A stretch of 5,867 nt of DNA from Actinomycetota bacterium (GCA_009701105.1 WLKU01000088.1:1-5867); one strand, 5' to 3'; positions 1 through 5,867 are shown, counted from the stretch's first letter. Translations and numbers: made by a program. The notes: generated from the sequence alone by a model not told the origin.

Positions 1-173
1 AGCACAATGCACGCAATGATGTAACGCGAGGTCATCAATCCAAATGGATCTGCCCCGTATTCAAAGGCGTGGTAGACAAAAATTGGTGTGATGCCATATA
101 GCGAAGCGCTCAAGAGGGCGAGCACAATTCCAAGAACGCCTTGGTTTTTTACAACATTCTGGCTTGCTGGCAC
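1..173 (-). CDS. EamA/DMT-family transporter, N-terminal fragment (runs off the left edge)
   Basis: Probable inner-membrane drug/metabolite-type transporter; the substrate cannot be told. Only the first 57 codons are present. The reading frame starts at a GTG (173..171) and encodes a short polar N-terminus, then a hydrophobic helix at about residues 12-33 (GVLGIVLALLSASLYGITP). It continues with a loop and a second hydrophobic stretch containing the segment ADPFGLMTSRYIIACIV. The pattern of small residue-rich helix 1, an aromatic-Gly kink and 'R-x-x-x-A' early in helix 2 is typical of EamA proteins. The start is chosen because a TAG lies in frame only 9 nt upstream and GTG is the first start codon after it. 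No good Shine-Dalgarno sequence precedes it, so translation may be coupled to the gene upstream. The family call rests on two helices only. Confidence 0.7.
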   Translation of the reverse strand, partial: MPASQNVVKNQGVLGIVLALLSASLYGITPIFVYHAFEYGADPFGLMTSRYIIACIV

Positions 174-182
174 ACAGCAAAA

Positions 183-461
183 CTAGTCGTTGAGCCCCAA
201 TGCTTCGTCACGTGCACGGTCACGCTTGACAATGCTGCGCGAAATGCGCACGCCGATGACGATGAGTGCCGTGATCATGATGCCAAAAGTGGCATATTGC
301 ATTGAGCCGCCGCGATCACCAGACAACACAGGCTCGCTTCCGCACCCAGGCTTTGGGTAGAGGCCGACACAGTCGCTGACGTTCTGTCCGCCGTATGGGT
401 CCGGCAGTGTGTCAGAGAGAGTTATGGCGAATACATCACGAGTTGTTTGAACGAATTGCAT
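183..461 (-). CDS. Small single-pass membrane protein, function unknown
   Basis: I do not recognise a named family. The likely product is 92 residues. Residues 1-50 are polar and rich in Gly, Pro and Asp, with two cysteines (C31 and C40) flanking a Pro-Lys-Pro-Gly turn, followed by [13 protein letters not shown] single hydrophobic helix follows at about 54-72 ([19 protein letters not shown]), then a strongly charged tail ([14 protein letters not shown]). The positive-inside rule suggests the tail is cytoplasmic and the Cys-containing half is outside, where the cysteines could form a disulfide; this is inference. The frame is open for 107 codons, but the ATG at 461..459 is preferred because GGAGA precedes it and the protein then begins at a natural point. 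It is divergent from guaA by 63 bp and precedes the transporter fragment by 9 nt, so the two minus-strand genes are probably one transcript. The coherent topology and amino-acid composition argue that it is a real gene. Confidence 0.72.
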   Translation of the reverse strand: MQFVQTTRDVFAITLSDTLPDPYGGQNVSDCVGLYPKPGCGSEPVLSGDRGGSMQYATFGIMITALIVIGVRISRSIVKRDRARDEALGLND

Positions 462-464
462 GCA

Positions 465-469
465 TCTCC
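465..469 (-). promoter_or_regulatory. Shine-Dalgarno-like GGAGA for the small membrane protein
   Basis: Read on the minus strand, GGAGA is followed by TGC and then the ATG at 461..459. The spacing is on the short side (3-4 nt). It supports the 92-residue start over the ATG codons 6 and 15 codons further upstream, which have no comparable purine-rich element at a useful distance. Confidence 0.4.
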
Positions 470-507
470 ATCGTTCCATCTCTTGGGCCCAAATACCACT
501 GTTCAAC

Positions 508-513
508 TACAGT
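508..513 (+). promoter_or_regulatory. Candidate -10 element (TACAGT) for guaA
   Basis: TACAGT fits the actinobacterial TAnnnT pattern and ends 11 nt before the chosen guaA ATG, which would give a leader of only a few nucleotides. No convincing -35 is seen: TTGGGC at 483-488 is 19 nt away. No Shine-Dalgarno sequence precedes the ATG, which agrees with a near-leaderless transcript. The leader is too short to hold a purine riboswitch. Confidence 0.3.
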
Positions 514-524
514 CATTGGTCACT

Positions 525-2090
525 ATGGCTAACCAACCCACCCACGACCTACAAGTCGTGTTGGTAGTTGATTTTGGTGCTCAATATGCACAATTGATTG
601 CACGCCGGGTGCGCGAGGCTCAGGTCTATTCAGAGATCGTGCCCCACAAGATCACTGCACAAGAGGTGCTCAAGCGCAAGCCAATTGCGATCATTTTGTC
701 GGGCGGCCCAGCGAGCGTGCATGTAGATGGGGCGCCTGTGCTCGATCCACAGATTTACGAACTCGGTATTCCTATTTTGGGTATTTGCTATGGCGCACAG
801 CTGATTGCCGAGCAACTTGGCGGCAAGGTCTCGAGGGGTGGCCGAGGCGAATATGGTCGCACCGTTGTGCAACGCATTGCTGGGGCCAAATCGCAACTGC
901 TGAATAACGATATTCCTGCACAGATCAATGTGTGGATGAGTCACTTTGACGCGGTGTCAGTTTTGCCCAGTGGTTTTGTGGCAACGGCGAGCACCCCAGA
1001 TGCACCAATGGCCGTGATTGAAAACCCTGAGAGGAAAATCTGGGGAGTGCAGTATCACCCAGAGGTTGCGCACACAGAGCATGGCCAGTCAGTTATCGAG
1101 CAGTTTTTGCATCAACTTGTTGGAGCAAAACGCGACTGGACGATGTCGTCAATTGTCGAGGATCAAGTTGCTGCAATCCGCGCACAGGTTGGTGACGAGC
1201 GAGTGATCTGTGGTTTGTCGGGTGGAGTCGACTCTGCAGTTGCCGCTGCGCTGGTGCATAAAGCAATCGGTAAGCAACTGACTTGTATTTATGTAGACAT
1301 CGGTTTGATGCGCAAAAACGAGAGCGAGCAAGTTGTCGAGACGTTTCACAGAATCATGGGAATTGAGTTGATTCATGTGGATGCAGGAGCGCGATTTTTT
1401 GAAAAGTTGAAAGGCGTCACCGAGCCAGAGGCAAAACGAAAAGCGATAGGTGAACTTTTTGTGCGCATCTTCGAAGAGCACACGGGCGGGCTTACCGACG
1501 CAAAGTTTTTAGTGCAAGGAACCTTGTATCCAGATGTGATCGAGAGCGGCGGTGTCGATGGCACCGCAAGTGTGATCAAGAGCCATCACAACGTGGGTGG
1601 CTTGCCAGACGACATGACTTTGAAATTGTGTGAGCCACTGCGTACGTTGTTTAAAGATGAAGTTCGCAAGGTGGGCACCGAGCTCGGTCTACCCGACGAG
1701 ATTGTATGGCGTCAACCATTTCCTGGCCCTGGTCTTGGCGTGCGCATCATTGGCGAAGTAACACCAGACAAAGTTGCGATATTGCAAGAAGCCGATTTCA
1801 TTGTGCGCGAAGAAGTGCGTTTGGCTGGTCTTGAGCGCGAAATTTGGCAAGCGTTTGCAGTGCTCGCCGATATTCGTTCAGTTGGTGTGATGGGCGACGA
1901 ACGAACGTATGGTCGACCAATAATTATTCGCGCAGTAACAAGTGACGATGCGATGACAGCCGACTGGGCGAGACTGCCGTATGACTTGTTGGAAAAAATG
2001 TCGTCACGAATAATCAATGAAGTAGAGGGAATAAATCGCGTTGTTTACGATGTGACATCTAAGCCACCGGGCACGATTGAGTGGGAATAG
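525..2090 (+). CDS. guaA: GMP synthase (glutamine-hydrolysing)
   Basis: Cytoplasmic enzyme that converts XMP to GMP using ATP and the amide nitrogen of glutamine, the last step of de novo guanine nucleotide synthesis. It is 521 residues from the chosen ATG, close to the 525 of E. coli GuaA. Domains in order: a class I glutamine amidotransferase at about 10-200, with nucleophile Cys88 in GICYG and His178/Glu180 in QYHPE; an ATP-pyrophosphatase domain from about 205, with P-loop SGGVDS at 232-237; and the C-terminal dimerisation domain with [13 protein letters not shown] (396-408), GDERTYGRP (457-465) and the terminal [11 protein letters not shown]. All catalytic residues are present and nothing is truncated. 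The frame stays open back to an ATG at 447, but those 26 extra residues are not family-like and overlap the divergent gene. The ATG at 525 places [13 protein letters not shown] at the usual distance from the start. It may lead a plus-strand operon with the peptidase 30 nt downstream. Confidence 0.98.
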   Translation: MANQPTHDLQVVLVVDFGAQYAQLIARRVREAQVYSEIVPHKITAQEVLKRKPIAIILSGGPASVHVDGAPVLDPQIYELGIPILGICYGAQLIAEQLGGKVSRGGRGEYGRTVVQRIAGAKSQLLNNDIPAQINVWMSHFDAVSVLPSGFVATASTPDAPMAVIENPERKIWGVQYHPEVAHTEHGQSVIEQFLHQLVGAKRDWTMSSIVEDQVAAIRAQVGDERVICGLSGGVDSAVAAALVHKAIGKQLTCIYVDIGLMRKNESEQVVETFHRIMGIELIHVDAGARFFEKLKGVTEPEAKRKAIGELFVRIFEEHTGGLTDAKFLVQGTLYPDVIESGGVDGTASVIKSHHNVGGLPDDMTLKLCEPLRTLFKDEVRKVGTELGLPDEIVWRQPFPGPGLGVRIIGEVTPDKVAILQEADFIVREEVRLAGLEREIWQAFAVLADIRSVGVMGDERTYGRPIIIRAVTSDDAMTADWARLPYDLLEKMSSRIINEVEGINRVVYDVTSKPPGTIEWE

Positions 2091-2105
2091 AACCTTAAAA
2101 TTCGG

Positions 2106-2111
2106 TAGGCT
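2106..2111 (+). promoter_or_regulatory. Candidate -10 element (TAGGCT) for the NlpC/P60 gene
   Basis: TAGGCT lies in the 30-nt guaA-nlpC gap and ends 9 nt before the ATG at 2121. It matches the TAnnnT actinobacterial -10 pattern at a spacing that gives a leaderless or almost leaderless mRNA. No strong Shine-Dalgarno sequence is seen in the gap. The best -35-like hexamer, TTGAGT at 2077-2082 inside the end of guaA, is 23 nt away and so is too distant. The peptidase may therefore have its own start as well as read-through from guaA. Confidence 0.35.
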
Positions 2112-2120
2112 GGTCTCATC

Positions 2121-3224
2121 ATGATTCGTAACGCCGTTGGGCGTGTACGCCGGTGTGTGCCTCGGTTGGCCGCCATCATCCTCACCACTTCGGTGGCTGC
2201 GGGTGTTATCGCTATGCCTGCACAGGCGATTAGTTTGCGGCCCACGACTGGGTCGTCGGGGGATCAGCAACAACGGGTCAATCAGATCATTGCCGAGTTG
2301 GACAAGATCGGCTACCAGATCGATGCGCTTGACGAACTCTATGCCGAGGCTGTGAACCAGCAAGAAGACTTGCAAGTGGAAATCGATGCGACTATTGCAA
2401 ACATTGCAGAGCTCGAAGCAAAACTTGCTGCGATGCAAGAAGATTTGAAGGCTGTGGCAATGAAGTCTTTTGTGCGCGGCGGAATGTCCAATAGTTTGTC
2501 GAGCATTTTGAGTTCAACGAATTCACTGAGCGACATGGTGCGCAAGAAATACCTCACTTCGGTTGCACTCAATACGGGTGCGGGCAACACCGACGAGTTG
2601 CAGGGTTTGATTGATGACCTCATCAAGGAAAAGAAAAAACTCGAGAAACAGCAAAAGAAAGCCAGTGATTTGGCCGACTATGCGGCAGCACGTTTGAGTG
2701 CTGCTGAAGCACTTGCCTCCGACTATGAAGCACGCCAGGCAGCTGCCGAGCGCGAACTCGGCTCATTATTGAAATCGGAACGTCAACGCCGCGAGGCCGC
2801 TGCTCTCGAGGACGCAAAATCGCAAGCAGCAAAATTTGCCGGAACTAAGTATGCAAACGTTGCCGCACCTTCATCACGAGCAGGTGTTGCAATCAAGGCT
2901 GCACTCTCGCAACTGGGCGTGCGCTATCGATTTGGCGCGAAGTCTCCTGGAAGTGCCTTTGACTGTTCTGGTCTCACTTCGTGGGCATGGGAAGTGGCAG
3001 GTCTTGGAATACCCCGTACATCGCGAACGCAATATGCAGGTCTCCCACGCATCCCGACCGCAGCCGTTCAGCCAGGTGACTTAATTTTTTCGGGCTATCC
3101 AATTCACCACGTTGGGATGTATTTGGGTAACGGTCAATATGTGCATGCGCCGCGTACGGGTGACGTCGTTAAAATTTCTGCAGTATCGTGGTCAAGAGTC
3201 GTTGGTGTTGTGAGGCCAAAGTAG
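2121..3224 (+). CDS. Secreted coiled-coil NlpC/P60 peptidoglycan endopeptidase
   Basis: Exported cysteine peptidase expected to cut peptide stems of peptidoglycan during growth or daughter-cell separation, in the manner of actinobacterial RipA/RipC-type proteins. It has 367 residues. An arginine-rich N-terminus and hydrophobic core (about 15-32) form a Sec signal peptide with probable cleavage after AQA (residue 36). Residues about 48-115 and 160-240 are Glu/Lys/Ala-rich heptad-like coiled coils, separated by a Ser/Asn-rich segment (about 119-140). The NlpC/P60 domain occupies about 253-367: nucleophile Cys282 in FDCSG, His330 in HHVGMYLG, and His342 in VHAPRTG as the third polar residue. The layout resembles proteins in which the coiled coil keeps the catalytic domain inactive or docks it to a membrane regulator (family knowledge; not shown here). 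It sits 30 nt after guaA and 2 nt before the hydrolase gene. There is no SH3 or LysM wall-binding domain. Confidence 0.93.
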   Translation: MIRNAVGRVRRCVPRLAAIILTTSVAAGVIAMPAQAISLRPTTGSSGDQQQRVNQIIAELDKIGYQIDALDELYAEAVNQQEDLQVEIDATIANIAELEAKLAAMQEDLKAVAMKSFVRGGMSNSLSSILSSTNSLSDMVRKKYLTSVALNTGAGNTDELQGLIDDLIKEKKKLEKQQKKASDLADYAAARLSAAEALASDYEARQAAAERELGSLLKSERQRREAAALEDAKSQAAKFAGTKYANVAAPSSRAGVAIKAALSQLGVRYRFGAKSPGSAFDCSGLTSWAWEVAGLGIPRTSRTQYAGLPRIPTAAVQPGDLIFSGYPIHHVGMYLGNGQYVHAPRTGDVVKISAVSWSRVVGVVRPK

Positions 3225-3226
3225 GT

Positions 3227-3991
3227 ATGAAGAAAAATATTGCGCTCACGCCACCAGGCTGGCAAGGAAGTTCATTTACCTCTGCTGGTATTACGCACGC
3301 CACATATCGCAAAGGTGCAGGCCCGGGTGTTGTGGTTGTTCACGAAATTCCAGGCATTACGCCGAGTGTGTTGGCATTTGCCGAGCGAGTTGTTGATGCT
3401 GGATTTACAGTCGTGATGCCGCTGTTGGTGGGCGAGGTTGGTCGAGAACCAAGCGGAGAATATATGGCCAAGTCGATGAGCAAGATTTGTATCTCGCGCG
3501 AGTTCACAACTTTGGCGATGCGTCAGAAATCTCCAGTGATTAATTGGTTGCGTGCATTGGCAAAGCAGTTGCATAACGAACTAGGTGGCGTCGGCGTTGG
3601 CGCGATTGGCATGTGCTTTAGCGGCGGTTTTGCTCTTGGGATGATGGTTGACGACATCATGGTTGCACCCGTGCTATCGCAGCCCTCAATGCCGTTTGCG
3701 ATGGGCGCAGCTCGAAGTGCCGACTTGGGTTTGAGTTTGGACGACGAAATTATTATTAAGCAACGCGCAGAAGCAGGGTGCCAAGTACTTGGTTTGCGCT
3801 TCACTGGCGACAAACTTGTGGGCACGAGGTTCGCATCGTTGCAGAAATTACTTGGTGATGCGTTTATCGCTGTTGAGTTTGAGTCTTCGTCAAAGAGCGA
3901 TCACTCGGTGCTCACCGAGCAGGTTAAAGAATCTGGTGTGCTGCGTGTACTTGAGTTTTTACAACAAAAACTCAAGCCAAATCACTCGTAA
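3227..3991 (+). CDS. Dienelactone hydrolase family protein
   Basis: Cytoplasmic alpha/beta-hydrolase of the dienelactone hydrolase (carboxymethylenebutenolidase) family, 254 residues with no signal peptide. Classic members open dienelactone to maleylacetate in chloroaromatic breakdown, but many relatives act on other esters, so the substrate is open. The full catalytic set is visible: Glu40 in VHEIPG, nucleophile Cys130 in GMCFSGG (family G-x-C-x-G-G), Asp195 in RFTGDKL and His226 in SDHSVLT. The segment at about 70-100 between the early strands and the nucleophile elbow is longer than in the short classic enzyme and may form a lid. The frame is open from 3188, but the ATG at 3227 is chosen because the upstream codons are the end of the peptidase gene in another frame. 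It begins 2 nt after the peptidase stop, so translational coupling is likely. Its 3' end overlaps the convergent yaaA-like gene by 20 bp. No aromatic-degradation genes are nearby. Confidence 0.9.
   Translation: MKKNIALTPPGWQGSSFTSAGITHATYRKGAGPGVVVVHEIPGITPSVLAFAERVVDAGFTVVMPLLVGEVGREPSGEYMAKSMSKICISREFTTLAMRQKSPVINWLRALAKQLHNELGGVGVGAIGMCFSGGFALGMMVDDIMVAPVLSQPSMPFAMGAARSADLGLSLDDEIIIKQRAEAGCQVLGLRFTGDKLVGTRFASLQKLLGDAFIAVEFESSSKSDHSVLTEQVKESGVLRVLEFLQQKLKPNHS
3904..3919. repeat. Inverted repeat CTCGGTG/CACCGAG inside the hydrolase gene
   Basis: Seven-base arms with a CT centre; as RNA this gives a 6-bp GC-rich stem with a GCTC loop. It overlaps the codons around catalytic His226. It lies about 50 nt beyond the stop codon of the opposing yaaA-like gene, so it would be in that gene's 3' untranslated region. 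No T-run follows on either strand. Confidence 0.45.
3950..3976. repeat. 11-bp perfect inverted repeat at the convergent gene overlap (possible terminator)
   Basis: The arms CTTGAGTTTTT (3950-3960) and AAAAACTCAAG (3966-3976) are exact complements around the loop ACAAC. The repeat spans the stop codon of the minus-strand yaaA-like gene (3974..3972) and ends before the plus-strand hydrolase stop (3989-3991). It could end or protect the yaaA-like transcript. As a terminator of the hydrolase gene it would act before its stop codon, so that role is unlikely. The stem is A/T-rich and has no separate T-tract, so it is not a classic intrinsic terminator. Confidence 0.5.
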
Positions 3992-4706
3992 CAACAAAGC
4001 GCGGATCGCGAAAACTCTGTAGCGATTTTGCTACCTGAGAACTCGACGTACAAGTTTGTACGAGGTGGCGAGCGAGCTTGCCCTTGGCAGCTTTAGCGTC
4101 GTGACCGCCGGCCTTGCCCGATTTTTCATTAATCGCAACCACAATGTGTTTGGCGACAATGTTGGTGTCGAGAGTAAATGCGGCTCGATGCTCTTGGGGG
4201 AGCAAGTCAATGACTACTGATCCTTTAAATTTTTTGTTGAGCATGGCCGATAGGTCATCGTGCCACCAGCGCGAAAGTAGTCCCAAAGGTGCAAGCCTGG
4301 CCCCCATCTTGAGGCGATAGTCGGGCACGGGTTCATCGGCACCAACCGCACCTAAGAGACCAGAAATAACGATGATGCTGCTGAGTGCGCGGTCGCGTTG
4401 CGCTCTAGTGAGAGTTGCAATATCGAGGTGATCCCAAACCACGCCTGTGTAGCGCTGGAAGGCGGGTAGAGATGGCGAACCCCGCAGACACGAATTGGCT
4501 TGGCGTGCTCGGTCGAGGTGTTTACCCTTTACCCCGAGCAATGTTGCGTCACCACCTTTGAGAGTATGGAGCCGATCGACGAGTGCTTTTCTTTGAGAGG
4601 TTAAAGATTTTCCGCATGCACCAGAAGATTCGCGCCAAGGCTTACTTATTGCCCCGCCTTCAGCCTTACCTTCGGAAGGGGGGAGCAAGATAAATAACGA
4701 AGCCAC
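3972..4706 (-). CDS. yaaA: YaaA family protein (UPF0246/DUF328, peroxide-stress type)
   Basis: E. coli YaaA is a DNA-binding protein that limits free intracellular iron and oxidative damage during hydrogen peroxide stress; the role of actinobacterial relatives is less clear. The product is 244 residues, close to the usual 240-260. Family motifs in order: LLPPSEGK at 7-14, RYTGVVWDHLD at 85-95, VISGLLGAVGADEPVPDYRLKMG (first half at 113-121, PDYRLKMG at 128-135) and a basic C-terminal part rich in Lys and Ala (about 196-214). The start is a GTG at 4706..4704, chosen because it puts the LLPPSEGK strand at the very N-terminus as in the family. The frame stays open upstream to 5270, but that part is antisense to the P450 gene. 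The 3' end overlaps the convergent hydrolase gene by 20 bp, and the 5' end is 39 bp from the divergent P450 gene. Confidence 0.9.
   Translation of the reverse strand: MASLFILLPPSEGKAEGGAISKPWRESSGACGKSLTSQRKALVDRLHTLKGGDATLLGVKGKHLDRARQANSCLRGSPSLPAFQRYTGVVWDHLDIATLTRAQRDRALSSIIVISGLLGAVGADEPVPDYRLKMGARLAPLGLLSRWWHDDLSAMLNKKFKGSVVIDLLPQEHRAAFTLDTNIVAKHIVVAINEKSGKAGGHDAKAAKGKLARHLVQTCTSSSQVAKSLQSFRDPRFVVTSDLA
4019..4034. repeat. Inverted repeat GTAGC/GCTAC downstream of the hydrolase stop
   Basis: Five-base arms around the loop GATTTT, 28 nt after the stop of the plus-strand hydrolase gene and inside the 3' coding end of the opposing yaaA-like gene. It could be part of the hydrolase transcript's 3' end. 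It is weak by itself and has no following T-run. Confidence 0.3.
4047..4062. repeat. Inverted repeat CGTACAA/TTGTACG downstream of the hydrolase stop
   Basis: Perfect seven-base arms around GT; as RNA a 6-bp stem with an AGTT loop. It lies within the yaaA-like coding region (codons around residue 220) and about 55 nt beyond the hydrolase stop codon. It could be a transcript-end hairpin for the plus-strand operon or a dyad protein-binding site. No T-tract follows. Confidence 0.35.
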
Positions 4707-4712
4707 GACACG

Positions 4713-4718
4713 AAAGTA
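4713..4718 (-). promoter_or_regulatory. Candidate -10 element (TACTTT) for the yaaA-like gene
   Basis: Read on the minus strand, TACTTT is followed by exactly six nucleotides and then the GTG start at 4706. TAnnnT at this distance is the usual layout of a leaderless actinobacterial transcript. There is no Shine-Dalgarno sequence between the element and the start. No clear -35 is seen. Confidence 0.4.
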
Positions 4719-4733
4719 TGTCGCACCCCCAAG

Positions 4734-4739
4734 TAAAGT
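4734..4739 (+). promoter_or_regulatory. Candidate -10 element (TAAAGT) for the P450 gene
   Basis: TAAAGT matches TAnnnT and is followed by exactly six nucleotides before the ATG at 4746, the same spacing as the opposing TACTTT element. This predicts a leaderless mRNA. No Shine-Dalgarno sequence precedes the ATG and no clear -35 is seen. Confidence 0.4.
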
Positions 4740-4745
4740 TGTGTC

Positions 4746-5867
4746 ATGTACGAAGTGAAACCTGCAACAAGTTGGACGACCGATTTTGATCATGCTGATC
4801 CCGCATACAACGCCAATGCCCATGAGATTTGGGACGAGTTGCGCGAAACTTGCCCAGTAGCCCACACCGACCGCTATGGCGGGGCGTGGTTGCCAGTCAC
4901 TCATGCAGATGTTTCTGCAATTGCTCGTGACACCGATCATTTTTCTTCCGAAGGTGCAGTGCTTTCCAATAAGCCGCCGAGGGACGAATGGGTATCTACT
5001 GCCCCAATAGGCGGAGCACCGCCGATCACTTCTGATCCACCGTTTCATGCAGACGCGAGGCGTCTGTTGCTGCCAGCGTTTAGCCCGCAAGTGATCAACG
5101 AATGGGAACCAGAGATTCGTCGTTTGTGCAATGAGCTGATCGACAACATGGGTGATGTCCCAACTGTCGATGCAGCGGTTCAATACGCACAAAACATTCC
5201 TGTGTATGTGATTGCACGCATGCTTGGCTTGCCAGTCGAAGACAGTGACTATTTCCGCGACACCGTGCACTTAGTGCTCGAAGGTATTGGAGCACCATTC
5301 GGTGAGCGTCAGCAAAGTTTTGAACAGCTTGACGCATATTTGTCAAAGCACGTGCAAGATCACATCGAGAATCCAAAAGATGACCTCATTGGCTTTTTAT
5401 TGAATGCAAGAATTTATGACCAGCCGTTGTCGCCAGCACACGTTGTTGGAACCATCATCTTGTTGATGGTTGCGGGGATTGACACAACTTGGAGTGCGAT
5501 TGGATCATCAATCTGGCATCTCGCTCAGCATCCATCTGACTTGGCACGCATGGTCAATGAGCCAGAACTTCTTCCAACCGCGATTGAAGAGTTGTTGCGT
5601 GCGTATGCACCAGTGACCATGGCGCGCATTGTGAGCAAAGACGCCTCTATTGGCGGTTGCCCTGTCAAGCAAGGCGATTCTGTACTCCTGCCGTTTCCTG
5701 CAGCCAATCGCGACCCACAAGTGTTTGATCGCGCCGATGAAGTGGTGATTGATCGCGAAGAAAATCGTCACCTCGCTTTCGGACTCGGCATTCATCGTTG
5801 TCTTGGATCAAACTTGGCGCGACTTGAGTTGCGAGTAGCCGTTGAGGTGTTTATTGCGCGATTTCCC
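4746..5867 (+). CDS. Cytochrome P450 (C-terminus beyond the right edge)
   Basis: Soluble bacterial haem-thiolate monooxygenase that would hydroxylate or otherwise oxidise an organic substrate, using electrons from a ferredoxin and reductase not seen here. 374 codons are present of an expected 400-420. Visible landmarks: C-helix region SDPPFHADARRLLLPAFSP (haem-contacting His101 and Arg105), I-helix AGIDTT (243-248, with the acid-alcohol pair Asp246/Thr247), K-helix ExxR at Glu282-Arg285, and the haem loop FGLGIHRCLG (345-354) with axial ligand Cys352. There is no membrane anchor. The start at 4746 is the first ATG after an in-frame TAA at 4734-4736, and the N-terminus has the usual length before the first conserved helix. 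The subfamily and substrate cannot be assigned by eye; steroid, fatty-acid or terpenoid oxidation are all possible in this kind of organism. It is divergent from the yaaA-like gene. Confidence 0.95.
   Translation, partial: MYEVKPATSWTTDFDHADPAYNANAHEIWDELRETCPVAHTDRYGGAWLPVTHADVSAIARDTDHFSSEGAVLSNKPPRDEWVSTAPIGGAPPITSDPPFHADARRLLLPAFSPQVINEWEPEIRRLCNELIDNMGDVPTVDAAVQYAQNIPVYVIARMLGLPVEDSDYFRDTVHLVLEGIGAPFGERQQSFEQLDAYLSKHVQDHIENPKDDLIGFLLNARIYDQPLSPAHVVGTIILLMVAGIDTTWSAIGSSIWHLAQHPSDLARMVNEPELLPTAIEELLRAYAPVTMARIVSKDASIGGCPVKQGDSVLLPFPAANRDPQVFDRADEVVIDREENRHLAFGLGIHRCLGSNLARLELRVAVEVFIARFP

Noticed and set aside
462..524. Possible purine riboswitch or attenuator ahead of guaA
   Set aside because: The divergent gap is only 63 bp and the predicted leader is a few nucleotides, too short for a known purine aptamer; no stem pattern was seen.
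1149..1481. Minus-strand open frame of 110 codons within guaA
   Set aside because: It is a shadow of guaA codon usage, with no start signal or recognisable protein features.
2091..2120. Intrinsic terminator between guaA and the NlpC/P60 gene
   Set aside because: There is no hairpin followed by a T-run in the 30-nt gap, so read-through is likely.
2004..2438. Open frame of 144 codons on the minus strand across the guaA-nlpC junction
   Set aside because: It is antisense to two well-supported genes and its translation shows no domain or plausible composition.
3188..3226. Earlier ATG for the dienelactone hydrolase gene
   Set aside because: It lies inside the conserved C-terminus of the NlpC/P60 domain in another frame, and the added residues do not look like a hydrolase N-terminus.
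4707..5270. Upstream extension of the minus-strand yaaA-like frame to an ATG at 5270 (432 residues)
   Set aside because: The extra part is antisense to the clearly real P450 gene, has no family features, and would bury the LLPPSEGK N-terminus in the middle of the protein.
1..5867. Mobile elements, CRISPR arrays, tRNA genes or defence genes
   Set aside because: No transposase, integrase, regularly spaced repeats, terminal inverted repeats or tRNA-like cloverleaf were seen; all larger stretches are filled by the seven coding regions.

Overview
The window is a compact stretch of an ordinary bacterial chromosome with seven genes, two of them cut by the window ends. Base composition looks balanced to moderately GC-rich. 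The mix of a secreted coiled-coil NlpC/P60 peptidase, a DCSG-type catalytic site, a soluble class I cytochrome P450 and weak or missing Shine-Dalgarno sequences fits an actinobacterium. My best guess is a lower-GC member of the Acidimicrobiia (Ilumatobacter-like or a freshwater relative). This is inferred from gene style, not from a marker comparison.

Left part, minus strand (1-461): a small uncharacterised single-pass membrane protein (461..183) is followed 9 nt later, in the same frame, by the first 57 codons of an EamA/DMT-type transporter that leaves the window. Both are transcribed away from guaA.

Centre, plus strand (525-3991): guaA encodes complete GMP synthase, the last step of de novo GMP synthesis. 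After a 30-nt gap comes a secreted NlpC/P60 cell-wall peptidase with a signal peptide, a long coiled coil and a catalytic domain with Cys282. Only 2 nt after its stop is a dienelactone-hydrolase-family alpha/beta hydrolase with a complete catalytic set. These three genes could be co-transcribed, although the peptidase gene also has a plausible -10 element of its own.

Right part (3972-5867): a YaaA-family (UPF0246, DUF328) gene lies on the minus strand and overlaps the hydrolase tail to tail by 20 bp. It is divergent from a cytochrome P450 gene across only 39 bp. The P450 runs off the right edge, but its I-helix, ExxR and haem-Cys motifs are all inside the window.

No mobile element, CRISPR array, tRNA, rRNA or recognisable riboswitch was found, and no gene-free stretch exceeds about 65 bases. 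I see no convincing undescribed system. The points most worth a second look are the inverted repeats around the convergent overlap, the near-symmetrical leaderless-type divergent promoter between yaaA and the P450 gene, and the uncharacterised small membrane protein next to guaA.
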